Source of the DNA: Rheum nobile | Taxonomy: Eukaryota; Streptophyta; Magnoliopsida; Caryophyllales; Polygonaceae | Length of the DNA stretch: 64,000 nucleotides | NCBI GenBank assembly: GCA_027886185.1 | Contig: WOAB01000893.1 | Coordinates: forward strand, 3,968,001-4,032,000 | Direction: 5' to 3' | Part shown: piece by piece, positions 54,617-64,000 of the stretch | Layout of the letters: each line of letters begins with the position of its first letter | Position numbering within the stretch: the first letter of the stretch is position 1 | Translations under genes and position numbers: made by a program | Notes under the pieces: model-generated | What the model was told of the DNA's origin: nothing | Database searches by the model: none | Seen by the model: the letters and a program-made list of their open reading frames with translations, nothing else

Positions 54617-55636
54617 ATGGCAGCGAACTACCAGGTGAAAACAGACTATTACCAAGAACTGTATGATCTTCTAAAAATAGAAAAAGAGGTTGAGCATCCA
54701 TGGGGAGGTTAGGCATTCTCTTATCTAGAATGTAGAGTTTAGTGTTATCATTTTTTTGGGTCTATTTGATCTTCTTTTTTTGTTACAGGAAAGAAGTTGA
54801 GTGATGACATGTGGGCGTATTTTATGAAACAAATAGCTGATGGAGACCAGAAGTTGTCCGGACTGGGGGCTGAAGCAGGTAGGTTGAAGCAGCGATTTCA
54901 AGCAATCAAGGCCTCTACCGATGAGAGTCTTGCGCAGCTACGGAAGATGGACATTGAACTTGTAGAGGTCATCTTGTTGTTTTTTGTTGTTAAAAAATAT
55001 GATTGATACGTTGTTCACTTAGGTTTGCTTCTGCAGCTTCAAATGCGTCTGGACGTGAATCTGATAAACATGAAGAGGCAAATTCAGTTTGTGGAGATGA
55101 TGAAGGGTATTGTGGTTTCCAGCTACATATAGTTTTTCAATGTGCGGTTGTTGCCGTTTGTCCTAGTTATTAATGTAATGGTGTTTTGTCTCCCACATTT
55201 TGTAAGGAAGCTATTGTCGGTTAAGCTATGTCTATGGGAGTGTATTTTGAGATCTTCCCGTTATATGAAGGGATGTAATGTCGACTTTGTTTGCGTTGGA
55301 GATAATTATGAACGGGATAAATATTTTGTTATGCTTTAAGTGATGATAACAGTATTGATGTGTGGGAAAAAAAACTTGTTTTCCATTGTTTAGTGTCATT
55401 TGGACTGGCTGCTTGTATGGAATATTGTCCCTTTTGAAGAAGAAGAAGAAATCCGGTGAAGTATGGATGACTTTGGTTTTATAATTGTATTCAACTAAGT
55501 TGTTTTTGTCCCCTTGCTTTTAGTGCATGTCTGTTTGAAAATCTGCAGGTTCATCTTTGAAGAAGGTGGTGACTGAGAAAGGCATTGTTGAAGGATTTGC
55601 AGTTGGAAGAAGGTGTTTTCTTTGGTATAATAACAG
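54617..55636 (+). CDS. Captured plus-strand gene, four exons, product unknown
   Basis: Exons 54617-54707 (ATG, MAANYQVKTDYYQELYDLLK), 54789-54967 (KKLSDDMWAYFMKQIADGDQ, then LKQRFQAIKASTDESLAQLR), 55037-55106 (LQMRLDVNLINMKRQIQFVE) and 55549-55636 (SSLKKVVTEKGIVEGFAVGR). Every junction has GT..AG (donors GAG|GTTAGG, GAG|GTCATC, AAGG|GTATTG, ACAG|GTGAGA), and the phases 1, 0, 1 agree across all three introns. No stop lies within the exons. The product is helical, probably coiled-coil, and not a family I recognise. The 3' end was not resolved. It lies inside the Helitron, on the opposite strand to RepHel. Confidence 0.55.
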
Positions 55637-56913
55637 GTGAGATTACAGCCGGCTTTTCCATTTCCCAGTCTATATGTTGGCAACCTTATTATTTGTAGTG
55701 GAAACCCTTGTGACAGTCTGAACTGGTGAGTGAACATTGATTGTAGGGAGCCTAATGATATCTGAATGCTTCTAAGTTAGGACAGGGGTTGTAATTTCAA
55801 ATTCCTTGCTGCTTGCATGTGTGTTCTAAGAATGGGAATGTTTTTTTTTGTTCATGGCTTTTGATGGACATGTCTCCTGGATTGGGGTCTCCAAATCAAA
55901 CCATGAGGCTTGTTGTTGGCGGTGTACAACTATGGGAGCTCTCAAGTCTTGAAATAAGTGTTGTTCAAAGAAATATTGAAATAAATCTCATTCTTGGTGG
56001 AATTGACCTTAAGAACTCAGGCAGGTTAGCTTCCTGTTCTACTTTTGCCCTTATTCTTTATTTCTTTTTTGATTTCTCTTTCCTCTGAAATCTCTGAGAG
56101 TTGCGTCTGCGTCAATCTTAACTGTGTGTTTGAAGCATCAGTGTTCAGTTGCTATTTAATTAGTGTTTGGAATTTTCTTTGTTTCTTTTGTAGTTGCTAA
56201 TATTTATGTTTCATTGATTTCATGCAGCCAATAAAAAGACATCTATCGAAACGTGTAGGGAACTTGGATTGGAAGGTAGGAGAACCAAAAGGAATGGCTA
56301 AGTACACATGTTAACTGATCCTTGTTTCTTTTGTAGTTGCATATGTTTTCTGTTGACAGTGTGTAGCATAACCTCTTTGTTATTGCTGATATTTCTGAAA
56401 TTGTCTCATACTTCAGGGCGGAACTGGTGGCAACATATTGTCCGGTCTCCAAGTTCTTCCATCTGAGTTGGACACTTTCTGCCACCATAGTGACAGCCGG
56501 TACGTAATTTTGCTTCTTAATGCCTTCTATCAAGGAAATTGAAATTCGACATAGATGTCCAATTGTCAAAATCTGGTTGTCTTCACAATATTCAGATCGG
56601 TAAAACCATGGATCAAATGGCACGAAAGTCCAACATCTTGGTTAAATAAGTTTCTAGGTACTCAACAGAACCCGATAACTAAATTCACCTTCACCAGAGT
56701 TACCAGGTACCCAAAGGATGTAGGCAAACATCAAATATGCACTTAAGGATAGTCTCTGTGGGCGTTATTTCAGTAGGATAGAAGCATCAAAAACATTATT
56801 CCTAGAAAGCTAAAAAAAAGTAAATATTGCAAACGGAAGGAATTTCAAAAGAGGTATCTAATTTTGTTTCCCACATTCCCTAAGTAACCCACAATAAGCA
56901 CCAAGATTTGGGT
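55637..56913 (+). other. Possible further exons of the captured gene
   Basis: A plus-strand open stretch at 55855-56025 (MDMSPGLGSPNQTMRLVVGG, then VQRNIEINLILGGIDLKNSG) ends at TCAGGCAG|GTTAGC, a good donor. CATGCAG|CCAATAAAAAG at 56228 is a good acceptor. Phase with the fourth exon could not be confirmed. No family recognised. Confidence 0.35.
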
Positions 56914-59707
56914 TCAGTCCTCGTCTTCGATGACAAATAGCCTCCTCTTCTGGGGGTTCGAGCTTCTACAACTTGTTGTAATGTCGTCCTCAAGTCTGCA
57001 AAGCATTATGAAATGGAATAGGTTAGGCATTGACAAAAGTTAAATCATAAGGCACAATGCAAGTGTCTCTACTCACATGTCCTTGCTTTGGGGTGTTTCG
57101 TGCTCGGTCGTATTGGGGCCTGGATACAGAGCACCCCTTTCCTCCCACCCATCTGAGAAGCAATGCAACTTTCTTTTGTTGGGACATACCACTGTTTCGC
57201 CGCTTAGGTTCACACCTCCTAACCTGCACACCATTACAATAAAGGATAGTTGTAAGCCAAGCTTATACTTAACCATATAAGGTAACGCCAACATGTTCCC
57301 TTACATGTCATTGACTTGCGACGGTTCTTGCTCAATCCCTTTTTCATCTACATGCAACGCAACAGCTTCATTGTGGGCATCAATGGTAACAACAGAAGTA
57401 GAAGCGACACCCTGTACATGACATGATGTTCCGATGTGATGCTCAGATAAAGACAATTAAAGCCGCAATGAATTGCAAGGAGGTAAGTAGGGTCTGGGTG
57501 TTGTTGCAAATACACTTTTCCAATTGGTAAGGTACTAACTATTTTGTTCACAGTAAAACTTTCATAATCTCCATGGGTCTTCAACTCCATAACGTGATGC
57601 GTATTTGTTAGGGACTGGATATCCCGGGGGAGGACGCTTTCATCCGCATCATCCTACGCCCAAAAAAACACAGAGGGAGTAAATAGGTAATTGTAGGTAT
57701 ATGCTTTCAATTATGCTACTTTAATGTTGCTGAAAAACGTACCGTAACTTTTTCTAACAGCTTGCTTGCCCTTTTTTTGATTAGGGTCTCAGCTATCTCA
57801 TCGAAAATAGTGATATCCATTGAGGCCGTATCATCGGAAATATCCAAATGCAGCCGGTACCTGCCCATAATGGGCCAATGTAAATTAGTCTTGCTTTGTA
57901 TATTTACGTGGAGTACGGCTAAAGGTGTTGGGAACAAATTACCTGTCTGGGGAAATTCACAAATCTTGGAGCATGATTCACACCAGAACTGGTCACCAAC
58001 CTTGCTAACTCTTTTTTTTGCAATTGGCCATGCCACATGAGAAATAATACCAGCTATATTTGGTCCTAACATTCTCAATCTTCACTTTGCAGTGCAGGGC
58101 TACAAATTTCTATCAACAAAGAAACGGAAAGCGGTAAATTTGGGCAACTACGCAGTAAATAAGTGGTACACGTAATTGCATAAAACTCGCCTTCTGTCTG
58201 TCTTCTTTTTGCTCCCTCCCCAAGTGCAGCAACTGTAGAAGTGTTCCCTCTTTTGGGATTTGGGGGCCGAGTGGGCGCGCAATAGTAGGAAGGTCCGCGA
58301 TGCTGGATTAAGAAATGCAGTTAGTGTTATGCAACAATATTATGGTAAGTTTAAGGCGAAAAAAATGTACATTAGCAATGTCGTAAATGTTTGTATATCA
58401 GAGATGTCTTCCCCATCACGTATTGAGGTTGCTGAAGTGCTTGATAAGTATATTTCTCCTGTACATGAGTGAATGGAATGAGTGGAAAATAATACATAAA
58501 GATGACAATGTTTCAGCAGGCTACAGCAAAACGATAAAAATAATCTTTCAGTTTTTCCTATAAAATACTCATTCTATGTTCAACAGGCTATATGGAATGC
58601 ATTAAAACGTTATTCTATTATTTTTTGGGGTGCCTTTAGGGTGCTAATAAGATTTTATGCCCGGGGTGTTGCACTGTAATGAAATGTGGAAAGCACCTTG
58701 TTTCTGGTTGCGATTGTTTCATATGTTGTTGTTAGTCTTATAAAACTGCCAAAATAGCTTTTGTATGAGAACTCTAATGTCATATTGGGCAATAATATTC
58801 ATGTGTTATTTACTTATAATTTCATCAAGCTTTTAAGAATCTTGAAAGAATACAGAAAAAGGTAATGTTCAGCAGGGTATATTACATGCAGACCAAAACC
58901 ATGGTTCTATTGCTGGTTTCCCCCTTTTAGGTTGCTATGAAGGGTCTCAGTACTGGATGTTGTGTTATGCGCGAACTGAAATGTCATATCCTGCTACCAA
59001 TCTTATAAATTTGCTACTAATTATGTGTTTTTCCCTTCTTTTCCTATGTTATATTTTTGGGATAGCATGCAGTCAGCTACGAATTTATAGGGATTTGGCA
59101 GAATGCTGCAAGGAGCAATCATCAGTCAAGGCCAGACAACAAAGCTCCTCTATTAGCATTGGAATGAAAGACTCACCACAACTCTAATGGCATATTGTGG
59201 AATAATAGTCTTGTTTTGTTACCTTCTCTTCTATTAGCATTGAATTGAAAGAGTAAGCAAATAGCTTTAGCCATCATTCACAATTTCCATTTTCTAGCTC
59301 AGTGGTCACTCTTTCGTACCCTCTATGATGATATTGACTAGTAATAACAGTTCAGAGTGATATAATTCATACCTTTCCACTCTTTGACATGCATGCCGGG
59401 CAAGATGAGGATGTAGTTGGGCTGCGCTTTAGCATTTTTGTCGACAAACTCGTCACATAGGCAGCCCCACAGCGTAACGCGGAGCTGTCTGCCTCTGCAC
59501 AGGGAAGGAATATATATTACTGATTTTATTATTTTATGTTTGGCCATAAAAAATACTGATTTACTCTATTTTGCACTTCCATTATTGAATCACATGGGAA
59601 AAACAGAAGGTTAACGCACCTTTCTTTTTAGACATGAATGTCGAGCAGCTGAGAATCATTTCTAGTGGCATTTATCTGGCCGATACGGCTAACAATTCCT
59701 ATCACAT
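56914..59707 (-). pseudogene. RPA70-like single-strand DNA-binding protein gene of the Helitron
   Basis: Exons read on the minus strand. 59707-59620 begins DVIGIVSRIGQI and has an in-frame TAA near its end. 59494-59373 reads RQLRVTLWGCLCDEFVDK and YILILPGMHVKEWK, the second OB fold of RPA1. A C-terminal zinc-finger OB fold at ~58060-57742 has WYYFSCGMANC, then QFWCESCSKICEFPQT, an intron with a GTAATT donor (~57941) and CAG acceptor, and YRLHLDISDDTASMDITIFD. The last exon ends RRLFVIEDED and TGA (56914). An eight-A run between the two halves of the zinc finger shifts the frame. RPA-like proteins are common Helitron accessory genes and may coat single-stranded intermediates. N-terminal OB fold not found; gene inactive as read. 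Confidence 0.75.
58080..59372. other. Intron or insertion inside the RPA-like gene
   Basis: About 1.3 kb without a recognised exon between the second OB fold and the zinc-finger fold. Longer than the other introns, so it may hold an undetected insertion. An almost duplicated TTCTATTAGCATTG(G/A)A(T/A)TGAAAGA occurs near 59150 and 59230. Confidence 0.35.
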
Positions 59708-59713
59708 CTGCAG

Positions 59714-59861
59714 TGTTAAAGCAAGGAGTAAGTATGTAGACCTCACTTTGTTATGTTCCAGCATTTCAGGAATATAAAGAATGCCATACCGATAAGGAAC
59801 CTGGACACATTTGGAGCAATATAACAAAGTGAGGTCTACATACTTACTCCTTGCTTTAACA
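59714..59861. repeat. Perfect 41-bp inverted repeat (hairpin)
   Basis: 59714-59754 and 59821-59861 are exact reverse complements over 41 bp, separated by 66 bp. The arm begins TGTTAAAGCAAGGAGTAAGT. A third partial copy (ATAACAAAGTGATGGTCTAA) follows directly at 59861-59880. It lies at the junction between the RPA-like gene and the plant-mobile-domain sequence. Confidence 0.95.
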
Positions 59862-59898
59862 TAACAAAGTGATGGTCTAAGGACGACAAAAGCCAACT

Positions 59899-60697
59899 TT
59901 GAAGCCTCGACGTCCCGTCCATAGCGATGATACCATCTCTGGATTGGACAATGTTGTCATGGAGGATCCCATCACCTCTGCCGACGTTGATCTTGTCATG
60001 GAGTTCGTCCTGAACCTCCTTACGATGTGGGGAATGCTAATCTTTTGTCGTCCTTCAACCATCACATTGCTTATCGGATATGGCATCATCCTAGGGAGGA
60101 CCCTAGCCGTTTGAAGGTTCATACACGTCCACTCCATTTCGATTTCTGGAGACGGCACCACCTTATTCCGAGGGGGGAGGTGGTCGAGGGTAGCTGGTGG
60201 CATTACGCTACACTGAGCGGGCTGACCAGACTCCACACGTTTCAGTTCGGATGGGTGGACTACGTCCTCATTTTTGTGTTTGTGGAGAGGTGGCACCCAG
60301 AGACCAACAACATGTGTGGGGCACGATTACGATCACGCTTCATGATGTCGAGAGGATCATGGGGCTGCCTATCGATGGATACGACGTCAGTGCAGTACTA
60401 GAGGACGGACCGTTGGCCGAGTTATGGGAGGAGGTTTTTTACTACAACCCGGAGGACGTGAATGTGTGGGTGAAGAGTGTTGGGATTGATGCATGGGACT
60501 TCGTGTTCGATGTGCGACACATGATCCGGGGTGGTGACGAGCCCATGACTTGTGCAACAGGTTATTTATTCCACATTTTGGGGACCAACTTGTTCATGAA
60601 CAAGTCCACGAACAAGTTGAAGTGTCAGTTGTTGCTGTTGTGTGTGGATCATGAGCGTATGTTAAAAAATTATATTGTGACAAAAAGACAACCCTAA
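59899..60697 (+). pseudogene. Plant mobile domain (PMD/MAIN-like) protein, frameshifted
   Basis: The frame at 60027-60310 reads RIWHHPREDPSRLKVHTRPL, then YATLSGLTRLHTFQFGWVDY and VERWHPETNNM. At about 60315 the reading shifts by one base to a second frame, TITITLHDVERIMGLPIDG, followed by AWDFVFDVRHMIRGGDEP. The order GL..L....V.RWxPET..F.....TITLxDVxxLxGLPxDG is the plant mobile domain (PF10536), found in transposon-derived proteins often linked to MULE-type elements. It ends at TAA ~60697. The frameshift and short length (under half the usual) mark a fragment. Confidence 0.75.
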
Positions 60698-60761
60698 ACC
60701 CTCTCACATAACCCAAAAGTCACATTGTGGTGTTTAAGGACATGTGAGAGGGTTTAGGGTT
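60690..60761. repeat. Perfect 19-bp hairpin with telomere-like arms
   Basis: AACCCTAAACCCTCTCACA (60690-60708) is the exact reverse complement of 60743-60761, loop 34 bp. The arm contains the telomere-type AAACCCT motif. Confidence 0.9.
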
Positions 60762-61409
60762 TTTTTAGGGTTTAATGTTTGAGTTTAGGGTTTTTGGGTT
60801 TATGGGCTAGGGTTTCAATTAATTAGGGATATACCTATTGAAGATTTTTGGGCTTCGGGCATATGTGTAACACATATTAACTATATATGGGCCTAATGTT
60901 TCATTCCACCCATTTCGTTCTAAACTCTACAATAGCTTTACTTGAATGCCCCTTGAAGTTCCAAATAGAAAGACCCTTTATAACCCTAAACCCAATCAAA
61001 CCTTATACTATCCAAAATTCAAAAATCTCAAACATTAAACACCTATGAACCACTAAACTCAAAACCATAATAGTAATCTATGGACATGTATATCTCGAAT
61101 ACAATATAAGGGTTTGGATTTTAGGTTTAGGGTGAAAAAACCACAAATCATAAATACTAAACCTAAACCCTAATTCCTAAACCCCAATCACCATAAAATA
61201 TACACCCTTAACCCCAAACCCTATAAACCCTAAAATTCTTTCAGCCCGTGTAAACGCCACAATGTGGCGTCCACTTATTTTTTAAACACCAACCAGTTAA
61301 AAAACCCAAACCCCAAAAACCATAAACCCCAAACACTAAAGCCTAGACCCTAAAGCCCCAAACACTGGCGTTTGGAAACTTAACTGAGGGGTTATGCACG
61401 GTCAGTTAC
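60762..61409. repeat. Degenerate telomere-like (AAACCCTAA) rich region
   Basis: CCCTAAAC/TTTAGGG and one- or two-base variants (CCCCAAAC, CCTAAACC) recur more than twenty times in both orientations across 60690-61370, without forming a clean tandem array. No gene recognised. Confidence 0.65.
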
Positions 61410-61478
61410 ACGGTCCGTGCAGACCGTGCAACTTAACCGAACTGAACTGCATGTCCGTGCAGTTAGTGCACGGACCGT
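61410..61478. repeat. 12-bp inverted repeat abutting the LTR
   Basis: ACGGTCCGTGCA (61410-61421) and TGCACGGACCGT (61467-61478) are perfect reverse complements, with CGTGCA variants between. The right arm ends on the base before the LTR. Confidence 0.7.
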
Positions 61479-62991
61479 TGATAACAGGTTTTCGTCGTGT
61501 AAAAATTGCTATGCAAAATATCCAAACAAACCTTAAACTGTAGTCCTAGGTAAGTACAGGTCGAATCCACAGGGAGGCGAATTCTATCTTAATATGCAAT
61601 TTGTATGTCAAACTAAAGTAACCAAAGGGGGTTTTGTTTGTTTTAAGTAATCTAAGCATGCAAAGGTAAACAAGCGAAAGAGTTGTGAAATCAGTAATGG
61701 GGAAAGCACTCAGTCAAACAACATCCACTATTAGTATGACAAGTTGATCATAGATACTCATTCAAAATCTCATGCAATGGTGATTCCAATTCCTTTTCAA
61801 ATATAACTAATAGCACAACCAGATACTATTAGCACTAACTAATTAAACAACCCTGAAACTATCAAGATTCAGTTTAACAGCAGCCTTACGGATAGGAATA
61901 TAGTTGGATATAATTCTAGCATAAAACAACCAGCTTTTATCCTAGAATGTAAATCAGTTCTCTTCTGCATAAGACTAGCACAACCAGATACTAGTACGAT
62001 GCAGTTGCTACTCTGAAATAGATATGCTCAACCAGTAACAATCTAGATCTAGCAATAGATCAATAACAATAAACCCTAGTTGCGTCCAAATAGAGATTAT
62101 CAATATAAATCATAAGCAACTTAAGCAAGAGAAAGATAAAAACCATGCAATAGATTAAGAACGAGAATCTCACAACTTTATCAAAACGAAAGCTTCAGCG
62201 TCTGACTAAGCCAGGGAGGCTTAGTTCTTCATAACGTAGAAAAGGGAATTAGGGTTCAAGAGAAAAACGAAGATTGATTTGTAAACAAGCCTTTTCTCTA
62301 CCCTAAAATACTAAAGGAAATAAAATCTAAATTAACCTAAAACGAAATAATAAAATAATAATAATAATTAAACAAACTAAAGCAGGGAAATTAATCCCGT
62401 AATCTCGCAATTCTCGGCCTTCAATCTCGTTCAGCACTGCTCCGCATCACGTGATGGCCCACACCATCTCGGCAGACATCTCGGCTTCAACAAAGCACCA
62501 GCTCGGCCCACTTTTGCGGCCCAACTTCAACCAGCAGCAACACGCGGCCCATTGCATCTTCCAATTGCTCGATGACGTCATGCACCGTCATCATCCTCCA
62601 ATTCATTTCGCTGCTTCCAATTTGACGCGGCTTCTCGCGTGGGCTCCAGACTCCAATTGGGCCTTCTCCAGCATTGCTTCTCGGCCCACTCCAACAAACA
62701 CATGCCCAGCAAATCATGCTCGCCCATGTCATCATGATGTCACCTCCCGTTGTTCTCTTTCCGCTTCAGCTCTCCGCTTTGCTTCACGCAGCATTTCACG
62801 TGGGCCACGCCTTCAATTTCTCCTTTTGGGCCTTTATTTAATTCGGCCCATCAATCACGTGGCTTTTAATTAATTAATTACCAAACTTCGCCCCCACACG
62901 CCATGCACATGAATGTGTCTAAATCTACCCGAATGACACCAATAAAACCTCTAATGACTCTTACTTAAGCCCTACAAAGTAGTGCTTATCA
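61479..62991 (-). repeat. 3' LTR of a minus-strand LTR retrotransposon leaving the window
   Basis: The ends are TGATAACAGG (plus, 61479) and GCTTATCA (62991), so both element-orientation ends are TGATAA/TTATCA. On the minus strand the LTR is preceded by TTTACTCGAGGATGAGCAA then GCATGAGGTGGTT, the conserved pre-LTR segment and polypurine tract seen in several plant gypsy (Tat/Athila-type or non-autonomous) elements. ACAGGTCGAATCCACAGGGAG (61556-61576 on plus) is a familiar internal LTR landmark. The partner LTR lies beyond 64000. Confidence 0.7.
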
Positions 62992-64000
62992 AACCACCTC
63001 ATGCTTAGACCTTTGCTCATCCTCGAGTAAACTAATAAAGAGTCTACTCCTCTAATGTAGCATCCAAGGTCTCAAGAAGCATATCCTCCAACCAAGAGTC
63101 ACCTAACCCATGCCAAAGCTCCTGGCACCAATCTCATTCACAACACATCCACAACTCAACAGCTTAAGGGGCAAGCAGAGTACTTCCCCCAAGCTAACCC
63201 GGACATCCAATAGTGTGAGTAACCTCTAATCCTAGCCTCCATCTATTGCTCCTTATGTCTCCCAGAGTGACCTACCCGACAATCCTTCTTTGACTCCTCT
63301 TCTTATGACGCCTCGCCAAGAATAATGAGAAATCCTAAAATCACTCTTCTTCTTTTCGCTCATTTTGCCAAGGCGCCCTTTCGGGTTTTCACCAAGCCAC
63401 TCATTTCATTTTCCAATAGATGTACTCACATAAGCTCACATCACTCTTGACCTCATATTACCCCAGCCTAATGCTGGTCCAAGCCACCTGCTTATTGCCT
63501 AGGCCGCCCTTTCGGGTTGTCGACCTATCCCAGGATTTCAATAATAGCCTTTTTTCAAATTTTTGGCTCTTTTCATTTTTTTTTTGTCATTTTTCTCCTC
63601 AGCAGCGTAGCAAGTATAAAACCCTACCCCATGCTTAAACATTGCATTGTCCTCAATGTAATGAAAGACAAAAGAATAAAGCATAGGGAAAAGCAAAAAA
63701 ATAACTCACAACGTTGCCGAGTTGGCTTGGACACTTCCTTGTTGCTGGCGGTGTAGTCAGAAAAGTTCATGTCCTGGATGTCTGCATCAACGCTATAACC
63801 TTCACATACCGTGCAACCATAGGAAATCACTGTGAAGTGCGGTGGTTATACAGGAACTCAGGGCGGCACGGCCTTCAACTCCATCAACTTGTACCATGCA
63901 ACCAAAAGGAACCACTCTGGTGAATAGTGGTCAATCAAGGGAACGGGGTTGCATGGCCTTCAAAAATGGGCCCATATGTCATCGTGGTTGGGCCCTGGTG
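62992..64000 (-). other. 3' internal region of the right-edge retrotransposon
   Basis: Non-coding as far as can be seen. It contains two related segments with GGCGCCCTTTCGGGTT (63370) and GGCCGCCCTTTCGGGTT (63503), and a TTTTTTTT run near 63579. Short open frames do not match gag or pol, consistent with the long non-coding 3' region of Tat/LARD-type elements. Confidence 0.45.

Larger units (their letters stand above)
29369..59861 (-). mobile_element. Large Helitron with nested insertions (right end approximate)
   Basis: On the minus strand the element ends CTAG at 29369, followed by host T, with an 8-bp-stem GC hairpin about 8 nt before it. This is the structure of a Helitron 3' terminus. 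Internally it carries a Rep/helicase gene, an RPA70-like gene and plant gene fragments, all expected cargo. The 5' terminus (TC...) could not be located. 59861 is the edge of a hairpin beyond which unrelated sequence begins. Without the nested Tekay and Cassandra elements it would be ~18.8 kb, large but within the range for autonomous plant Helitrons. That the RPA and Rep genes belong to one element is inference. Confidence 0.65.

Noticed and set aside
56243..57294. Several overlapping 60-130-codon frames on both strands
   Set aside because: Only the minus-strand end RRLFVIEDED fits the RPA-like gene. The rest overlap each other and match nothing.

Overview
The window is nuclear DNA from a flowering plant, probably a eudicot. 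Plant-type Ty1/copia, Ty3/gypsy (Tekay-like chromovirus), LINE, hAT, Helitron and Cassandra elements are all present, introns are AT-rich with GT..AG borders, and plant promoter motifs (telo-box, site II) occur. No bacterial-style operon and no complete ordinary protein gene was found. The species cannot be named from the sequence. Most of the window is a nest of transposable elements of different ages, plus one small RNA locus.

Left part (1-14 kb): relics of copia elements (gag relic and LTR at 0.5-1.3 kb; RNase H end and LTR at 3.8-4.3 kb), a ~140-bp-arm inverted repeat (1.9-2.36 kb), a 404-bp hAT MITE with an 8-bp target duplication (4953-5356), a 2.7-kb solo gypsy LTR with a 5-bp target duplication (5717-8421), and an old LTR fragment interrupted by a 1.09-kb hAT element (9008-10098). 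A telo-box/site II promoter at 11.3-11.5 kb is followed by two paralogous box C/D snoRNA genes at 11.6 and 12.0 kb.

Middle (14-26 kb): a 3959-bp hAT element (14112-18070, TSD ACTGTTCC), apparently autonomous, encodes a BED-finger transposase on the minus strand. It sits inside the reverse transcriptase gene of a minus-strand copia element (LTR at 21037-21261). To its left is a patchwork of short direct and inverted duplications. A decayed LINE (21262-24805) and a short plasma-membrane H+-ATPase-like gene fragment follow. A MITE-like element (26264-28117) holds an AATTGTTCAAC minisatellite and an array of nine W-box cores.

Right part (29.4-59.9 kb): a very large Helitron lies on the minus strand. 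Its 3' end (hairpin + CTAG) is at 29369. It carries a decayed Rep/helicase gene (31.5-36.4 kb), an RPA70-like gene (56.9-59.7 kb) and several apparently captured plant gene pieces. These include a coiled-coil fragment resembling COP1-interactive protein 1, a two-exon fragment at 30.7-31.1 kb and a four-exon gene model at 54.6-55.6 kb whose splice phases all agree. Into this Helitron were inserted a nearly intact 11.2-kb Tekay-type gypsy element (41785-52981, TSD GATTT, two 2484-bp LTRs about 1% different) and a 531-bp Cassandra TRIM whose LTRs carry 5S rRNA sequence (53680-54210, TSD GAATG). A 524-bp tandem duplication brackets the Tekay element.

Right edge (59.9-64 kb): a frameshifted plant-mobile-domain gene, a stretch rich in telomere-like AAACCCTAA, and a minus-strand LTR (61479-62991) of an element running out of the window.
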